Position numbers and translations under genes: made by a program
Source of the DNA: Miltoncostaea sp963771025
GTDB taxonomy: Bacteria > Actinomycetota > Thermoleophilia > Miltoncostaeales > Miltoncostaeaceae
Direction: 5' to 3'
Length of the DNA stretch: 64,000 bases
Assembly: GCA_963771025.1 (NCBI GenBank)
Contig: CAVYRL010000002.1
Coordinates: 186,001-250,000 of the forward strand
Shown here: positions 59,607 through 64,000 of the stretch, piece by piece
Layout: every line of letters starts with the position of its first letter
How positions within the stretch are numbered: position 1 is the stretch's first letter
The notes under the pieces: model-generated
What the model saw: the letters and a program-made list of their open reading frames with translations, nothing else
Told to the model about the DNA's origin: nothing
The model's database searches: none

Positions 59607-60705
59607 TCCACAGCGCCCGCAGACCGGCCCGCGCGCGCTTGGCGACCGGGATGGCGCGGACGCGGATCCGCGCCGCAGCGCGCGCCGCCGCTCCGGCGGG
59701 GCCGGACGGGAAGGCCGAGAGCTCGATCATGACGCGCGACCCCGTGGACCAGCGGTTCTTGTAGGCGGCCACGCTGCCCGCGAAGTCGAACCGCGACAGA
59801 CCCTCCGCGAACGCGCGCTCGATCTCGGCGGCCATCAGGACCGTTCCGGGCGAGTGCGCGGCCATGTCCTCGGCGAAGCCGATCTTCAGGGGATAGACGA
59901 TGCCGTGGGCCTGGAGACTGAAGTGGAAGGCGATCGGCCGCCCGTCGAGGCGCAGGAACGCCAGCCGGAACCAGCCGCGCCGCGCCGCCCACATCGCCAG
60001 CAGGCGATGGAAGCGCTCTTCGTCGGGGCGTGACGCGAGCGCGGTGCCGGCACGGCCCTTCCAGCCGCTGGCCTCGATGAGCATCGCCGTGTCGAGCGCG
60101 GCGTCCAGGCCCGCGGCGCCGTCCAGCACCTCGACCGCCACCTCGCCGGCCTCGGCCAGCCGCCGCCGCCTACGGGCGACATCGCTCCGGGTGTTGCGGC
60201 TGAGACCGCGAAAGTAGGGATCCCAGGGGCCGGCGATGTCCACCACCGGCTGCTCGTCGATCACCCGGGCGAGCGTCGCCCCCCCGCCGTCCTCTGCCGC
60301 CGAGGCGAAGGCGAGGTGGGTGGGGCCCCCGGCGACGACCGGGCGCAGCAGCACGCGGCCCACCCCCATGCCGAGGGCCCCCTGTGCGGCGGCACGGGCC
60401 GACTCGGGACCGTCGCTGACGAGGCCGGCCTCCTCCACGTCGCGCATCGCCACCGTCGAATGGCGCGAGCGGTCCAGCACCAAGGGCAGCACCGCCGCCA
60501 GCCGGTCGCCGCGCCACACGGTGATCACGCGAAGCCGCTCGGGCGCCGAGTAGGCGGCCACCCAGGAGGCGACATAGCCCGGATACAACGCGGGGGGCGC
60601 CGCCGTGCGATCGGCGAGCGCCCCCCAGGACTCGGCCACCATGCCGAGATCGCGCACGATCTCGACCCGGTGGACGGCGTCGGCGTCAGCCGGCGCCGAT
60701 GGCAT
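59572..60705 (-). CDS. CelD/BioF2-like acyltransferase (GNAT fold)
   Basis: A 377-residue protein of the Acetyltransf_6 (CelD-like) type, related to FemAB. Elements: VASWVAAYSAPERLRVITVW, GLSRNTRSDVARRRRRLAEA, ASGWKGRAGTALASRPDEER, WFRLAFLRLDGRPIAFHFSL, YKNRWSTGSR. Members of this group are often found in polysaccharide clusters and may acylate sugars. It overlaps sucD by 20 nt at its start, so it is transcribed from the suc promoter, an unexpected link. The C-terminus is rich in Arg. Confidence 0.8.
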   Translation of the reverse strand: MPSAPADADAVHRVEIVRDLGMVAESWGALADRTAAPPALYPGYVASWVAAYSAPERLRVITVWRGDRLAAVLPLVLDRSRHSTVAMRDVEEAGLVSDGPESARAAAQGALGMGVGRVLLRPVVAGGPTHLAFASAAEDGGGATLARVIDEQPVVDIAGPWDPYFRGLSRNTRSDVARRRRRLAEAGEVAVEVLDGAAGLDAALDTAMLIEASGWKGRAGTALASRPDEERFHRLLAMWAARRGWFRLAFLRLDGRPIAFHFSLQAHGIVYPLKIGFAEDMAAHSPGTVLMAAEIERAFAEGLSRFDFAGSVAAYKNRWSTGSRVMIELSAFPSGPAGAAARAAARIRVRAIPVAKRARAGLRALWISRRSIPRRRR

Positions 60706-61561
60706 CCTTCACCAGCTGCGCCACCTCGGTGGGGTTGGTTCCCACGCGCACGCCACGCGCCTCCAGGGCGTCCTTCTTGGCCTGGGCGGTGCCGGACGAG
60801 CCGGTGATGATCGCGCCCGCGTGGCCCATCTGCTTGCCGGGAGGCGCCTGGAAGCCGGCGATGTAGCCCACGACCGGGGTGGACATGTTGGCGGCGATGA
60901 AGTCGGCCGCCTTCTCCTCCTCGGCGCCGCCGATCTCGCCCACCATCACCACGAGGTCCGTCTCGGGGTCGGCCTCGAAGCGGCCGAGGATGTCGATGAA
61001 CGAGCTGCCCACGACCGGGTCTCCACCGATGCCGACCACCGTGCTCTGGCCGATTCCCAGCTCGGCCAGCTCCTTGGAGATCTGGTACGTCAGCGTCCCG
61101 CTGCGGCTGATGAGGCCCACGCGCCCAGGCTGGAACACCTGGGTCGGCATGATCCCCACCGACGCCACGCCGGGGCTGATGACGCCCGGGCAGTTGGGGC
61201 CGAGCAGCGCCTGGTCGCCCCGCTTGATGTGGGTGTAGACGCGCAGCATGTCGTGCGCGGCGATGCCCTCGGTGATGCACACGATCAGATCGACGCCGCT
61301 CTCGATGGCCTCGTAGATCGCGTCGGCGGCGAAGCGCGGCGGCACGAAGACCATCGCGGCGTTCGCGCCGGTCTGTGTGACCGCGTCGTCCACGGTGTTG
61401 AACACCGGGATGCCCTCGACGTCCTGGCCGCCCTTGCCCGGCGTGACGCCGGCGACGACCTGGGTGCCGTACGCCTTGTTGCGCGTGGCGTGGAATGCGC
61501 CCTCACGGCCGGTGATGCCCTGCACCACGAGCCGGGTGGAGGCGTCGACGAGGATGCTCAT
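60686..61561 (-). CDS. sucD: Succinyl-CoA synthetase subunit alpha
   Basis: The 291-residue alpha subunit carries the CoA site (QGITGREGAFHATRNKAYGT) and the phosphorylated His in MGHAGAIITGSSGTAQ. LLGPNCPGVISPG is also diagnostic. With SucC it makes succinate and ATP/GTP from succinyl-CoA. ATGA overlap with sucC. Ordinary length. Confidence 0.96.
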   Translation of the reverse strand: MSILVDASTRLVVQGITGREGAFHATRNKAYGTQVVAGVTPGKGGQDVEGIPVFNTVDDAVTQTGANAAMVFVPPRFAADAIYEAIESGVDLIVCITEGIAAHDMLRVYTHIKRGDQALLGPNCPGVISPGVASVGIMPTQVFQPGRVGLISRSGTLTYQISKELAELGIGQSTVVGIGGDPVVGSSFIDILGRFEADPETDLVVMVGEIGGAEEEKAADFIAANMSTPVVGYIAGFQAPPGKQMGHAGAIITGSSGTAQAKKDALEARGVRVGTNPTEVAQLVKDAIGAG

Positions 61562-62706
61562 GCGGCCTCCTTCGCGAGCTCGACGGCTCGTCGGGCGGCG
61601 GAGAGCATCGTCGGCTCGACCACCACGTTGGCGGGAGCGCGTTCGGCGATGATCGCCCGGCCCTCCACCTCGTTGGTGCCGTCCAGGCGGACGACGATCG
61701 GCAGCGCGGCGCCCAGGCGATCGAGCGCCGTCAGAAGGCCCTCGGCGACCTCGTCGCACCGGGTGATGCCGCCGAAGATGTTGACCAGCAGCGACTTCAC
61801 CTTCGGGTCGGAGAGCAGCACCTCGAGCGCGGCCACCACCTCGTCGGCGCGCGAGCCGCCGCCGGCGTCGAGGAAGTTGGCCGGCCGGCCACCCGCCAGC
61901 GCCACGACATCGAGGGTGCTCATCACGAGACCCGCGCCATTGCCGAGGATGCCGACGTCACCGTCGAGCTTCACGTAGGTGACGCCCTTCTCATGGGCGA
62001 GCCGCTCCTGCGGGTCGGACGTGACCGACTCCTGGAACGCGGCCATGTCCGGGTGGCGGTACAACGCGTTGTTGTCGATCGTGACCTTGGCGTCGAGGGC
62101 GATCACCCGGCCGTCCTCGGTCAGGATCAGCGGGTTGATCTCAAGAAGCATCGCGTCGAGGTCGATGAACGCCGCATAGAGCTTGGTGAGGATGTCGAGG
62201 ACGCCCTTCTGGGCCTCCGCGTCGATCCCGGAGTGGTAGATCAGCCAGCGGCCGTGGTGCTGCTGGAAGCCCGTCAGGGGGTCGATGTGCAGACGTGCCA
62301 ACTCGTCGGGGCGCGACGCGGCGACCTCCTCGATGTCCACTCCGCCCGCGGCGGAGAGCATCACGAGCGGCTTCTTCTCGCCGCGATCGAAGGTGACCGA
62401 GGCGTAGTACTCCTTCTTGATCGCGGACGCGGCCTCGATCCAGACCCGGTGCACGGTGTGGCCCTTGATGTCCATGCCGAGGATGTCGCGCGCGCGCGCC
62501 TCGGCCTCGTCCGGGGTGTCGGCGACCTTGATGCCGCCGGCCTTGCCCCGGCCACCGACCTGCACCTGCGCCTTCACCACCACCCTGCCGCCGATCGCCT
62601 CGGCGGCGGCCCGGGCCTCCTCCGGCGTCTCGGCCACCTGGCCGGACGGCACGGGGATCCCATGACCCGCGAAAAGCTGCTTGCCCTGGTACTCGTAGAG
62701 ATCCAC
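61558..62706 (-). CDS. sucC: Succinyl-CoA synthetase subunit beta
   Basis: The 382-residue beta subunit has an ATP-grasp domain (VVVKAQVQVGGRGKAGGIKV) and metal-binding LEINPLILTEDGRVIALDAK. The C-terminal ligase domain includes NGAGLVMSTLDVVALAGGRP and VNIFGGITRCDEVAEGLL. GTG start preceded by GAGGGAG. It heads the operon sucC-sucD-acyltransferase. A TACAAT box lies about 50 nt upstream. Confidence 0.96.
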   Translation of the reverse strand: MDLYEYQGKQLFAGHGIPVPSGQVAETPEEARAAAEAIGGRVVVKAQVQVGGRGKAGGIKVADTPDEAEARARDILGMDIKGHTVHRVWIEAASAIKKEYYASVTFDRGEKKPLVMLSAAGGVDIEEVAASRPDELARLHIDPLTGFQQHHGRWLIYHSGIDAEAQKGVLDILTKLYAAFIDLDAMLLEINPLILTEDGRVIALDAKVTIDNNALYRHPDMAAFQESVTSDPQERLAHEKGVTYVKLDGDVGILGNGAGLVMSTLDVVALAGGRPANFLDAGGGSRADEVVAALEVLLSDPKVKSLLVNIFGGITRCDEVAEGLLTALDRLGAALPIVVRLDGTNEVEGRAIIAERAPANVVVEPTMLSAARRAVELAKEAA

Positions 62707-62757
62707 CTGTCTCCCTCGTCGTCATCCCGGACGCCCATCCCGGCAACGCCCCGCGGC

Positions 62758-62763
62758 ATTGTA
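62758..62763 (-). promoter_or_regulatory. Candidate -10 box (TACAAT) of sucCD
   Basis: TACAAT on the minus strand is one base from consensus and lies 51 nt before the sucC GTG. No good -35 was found at 16-18 nt. Confidence 0.45.
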
Positions 62764-62803
62764 CGCCGCCGGCAACTTCACACATTCCTCACGCCGACGC
62801 CCG

Positions 62804-62832
62804 TTGTCGCGCCCGGGGCGCGCGGCTAGGGT
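62804..62832 (+). promoter_or_regulatory. Promoter candidate of core-family gene D
   Basis: TTGTCG (62804-62809) and TAGGGT (62827-62832) are separated by exactly 17 nt. The predicted start near 62839 gives a 35-nt leader that contains AGGAGG 11 nt before ATG 62874. Confidence 0.5.
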
Positions 62833-62873
62833 CCGCCCCGGTCCGTGCCCAACATCAGGAGGCCTCCCTCCGC

Positions 62874-64000
62874 ATGAGTGTGACGATGAGACTTCGGTCG
62901 ATCGCCCTGGCCTGCTCGGCCGTGGTCGCCCTGGCGATACCGGCCGCCGCGTCCGCGGTTCCGCTCTCGACCAACCCGTTCTCGCCGAGCAGCCCGTTCA
63001 ACCTCCAGGTGCCGCCCAACGCGCCGGTCGCGTCCAACGGGGGCAGCCTGAGCGGGGCGACATTGGGGGTGGCGTCGGACGACTACACGCCGGCCGTCTA
63101 CATCTCGAGCCCGAGCGACCCGCAGTACACCATCCATCTGACCTCCGGCTGGGGCCCCAACGCCCTCGAGGGCAAGAAGGTGCGGATCAACCCGTCCGCG
63201 CGCCGGGCGAACGACACCGACGGCCACATGACGATCATCGTGCCGCAGGAGGACATCGTCATCAGCCTCTATCAGGCCGCCCAGGGCCCCAGCGGCGGCA
63301 CCTGGAACGCCTCGTGGGGCGGAATCGCCCCGCTGTCCGGCAGCGGCGGCAACCGAGGCGACTCGATCGGCGGCCGCGAGTCCGGCATCAGCCAGCTGGC
63401 GGGCCTGATCACGCCCGATGACGTGAAGCGCGGCATCGCCGAGGGCCCCGACGGGGACCTCGGTCACGCCCTGGCGCTGCTCCACAGCCAGATCAGCAGC
63501 TCCACGTACCTGTTCCCGGCCATCCGGGCCGGCGGCAACTCCTCGGGTGGGCTCTACATGGGGCAGAGGGTGTTCCTCGACCCGACGTTCGACGTCAACA
63601 GCCTCACCTTCGAGGGCGGGAGCCTCTCGAACCGCTTCGGCCGGTTGGTCGCGAGGACCATGCAGCGATACGGCGCCATCGTCGTCACCAACTCGGGCGG
63701 CACCGGCTTCCAGATGGTCAACCCGATCAGCTGGACCAGCATCGGCCAGCCCAATCCCTGGCCGGCGCTGATCGGCGATCCGCGCTCGGGCTACTACAAC
63801 TACACCGTCCGGGCGATCCCCTCGTCGCGCCTGCTCGCAATGGCGCCCTCGGGCGGCAACGGGGTGGCACCCCCCGGCGGCTCGGCGCCCGTCACCGCGC
63901 CCCCGCCGGCCGCCGGCACGGTCCCGGCCCGCAAGCCCTCCGCCGGGCGGCGCACCCTCACCGGGAAGTCCTGGGCGACGCTCCTGCGCCGCAGGGTCGT
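62874..64000 (+). CDS. Secreted core-family protein D (partial, runs off window)
   Basis: At least 375 residues; the stop lies beyond the window. The signal peptide is MSVTMRLRSIALACSAVVAL to ASAVP. It is a diverged member of the same family: TPAVYISSPSDPQYTIHL, DTDGHMTIIVPQEDIVISLY, GGRESGISQLAGLITPDDVK, GHALALLHSQ, YLFPAIRAGG, GQRVFLDPTFDV, RTMQRYGAIVVTNSGGTG. The order of these blocks matches proteins A-C, but the RFAY and KTDQ motifs are altered. A Pro/Gly/Ala linker then leads to a basic tail (ARKPSAGRRTLTGKSW), so a further C-terminal domain is expected. Confidence 0.75.
   Translation, partial: MSVTMRLRSIALACSAVVALAIPAAASAVPLSTNPFSPSSPFNLQVPPNAPVASNGGSLSGATLGVASDDYTPAVYISSPSDPQYTIHLTSGWGPNALEGKKVRINPSARRANDTDGHMTIIVPQEDIVISLYQAAQGPSGGTWNASWGGIAPLSGSGGNRGDSIGGRESGISQLAGLITPDDVKRGIAEGPDGDLGHALALLHSQISSSTYLFPAIRAGGNSSGGLYMGQRVFLDPTFDVNSLTFEGGSLSNRFGRLVARTMQRYGAIVVTNSGGTGFQMVNPISWTSIGQPNPWPALIGDPRSGYYNYTVRAIPSSRLLAMAPSGGNGVAPPGGSAPVTAPPPAAGTVPARKPSAGRRTLTGKSWATLLRRRV

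Overview
The window is GC-rich, densely packed bacterial chromosome. Gene order is that of an actinomycete: spc/alpha ribosomal operon, dnaX-ybaB-recR, lysC-asd, and a non-classical succinate dehydrogenase. Secreted proteins with very basic Cys/Arg/Lys C-terminal domains, plus CSLREA and DUF11-like domains, suggest Actinomycetota, class Thermoleophilia, near Solirubrobacterales. That placement is inference from gene content. No tRNA, CRISPR array, insertion sequence or phage gene was seen, and no gap over 300 bases lacks a gene or RNA.

Layout. 1-9.8 kb: end of the spc operon and the alpha operon (rplR end, rpsE, rpmD, rplO, secY, adk, map, rpmJ, rpsM, rpsK, rpsD, rpoA, rplQ, truA). The slot normally held by infA is instead filled by a secreted beta-helix protein gene. 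9.8-16.4 kb: surE, a HAD phosphatase, ligA, a PBP4-type peptidase behind a tiny HTH gene, an aldo/keto reductase and a small membrane protein. 16.4-21.9 kb: a large (Alu-containing) SRP RNA, dnaX, ybaB, recR, a probable CorA remnant, lysC, asd. 21.8-31.2 kb: sdhA-sdhB-sdhE with two trailing genes, an SLC13-type permease, icd-mdh. 31.2-39.2 kb: an ATP-grasp protein, an aminotransferase, two tandem Ig/Fn3-like secreted paralogues, a thioester-domain adhesin and a small wHTH/CxxC protein. 39.3-60.7 kb: a surface polysaccharide region (epimerase, PIG-L deacetylase, four GT4 enzymes, one GT2, FkbM methyltransferase, Wzz-, Wzy- and Wzx-like proteins, a CelD-type acyltransferase) interleaved with large secreted proteins. 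60.7-62.7 kb: sucD and sucC.

The most interesting content is a four-member family of secreted proteins (42936-44690 minus, 44971-46146 plus, 52240-55359 plus, 62874 to window end plus). They share an uncharacterised core of about 300 residues, carried on different N-termini: a LamG-like lectin domain, a lipoprotein anchor, three carbohydrate-binding-like modules plus an Ig domain, or a bare signal peptide. Their interleaving with Wzx/Wzy/Wzz and glycosyltransferase genes suggests that they bind, modify or anchor the glycan made here.

Two genome-wide habits show up. First, many stand-alone genes have a TANNNT box only 6-9 nt upstream of the start codon, the layout of leaderless transcripts. 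Second, several genes have no ordinary start codon where the family demands one: adk appears to start at ATA, lysC at ATC after a perfect Shine-Dalgarno, and dacB and a membrane protein may start at TTA and CTG overlapping upstream stops. These starts were inferred from reading frames and need experimental or comparative confirmation.
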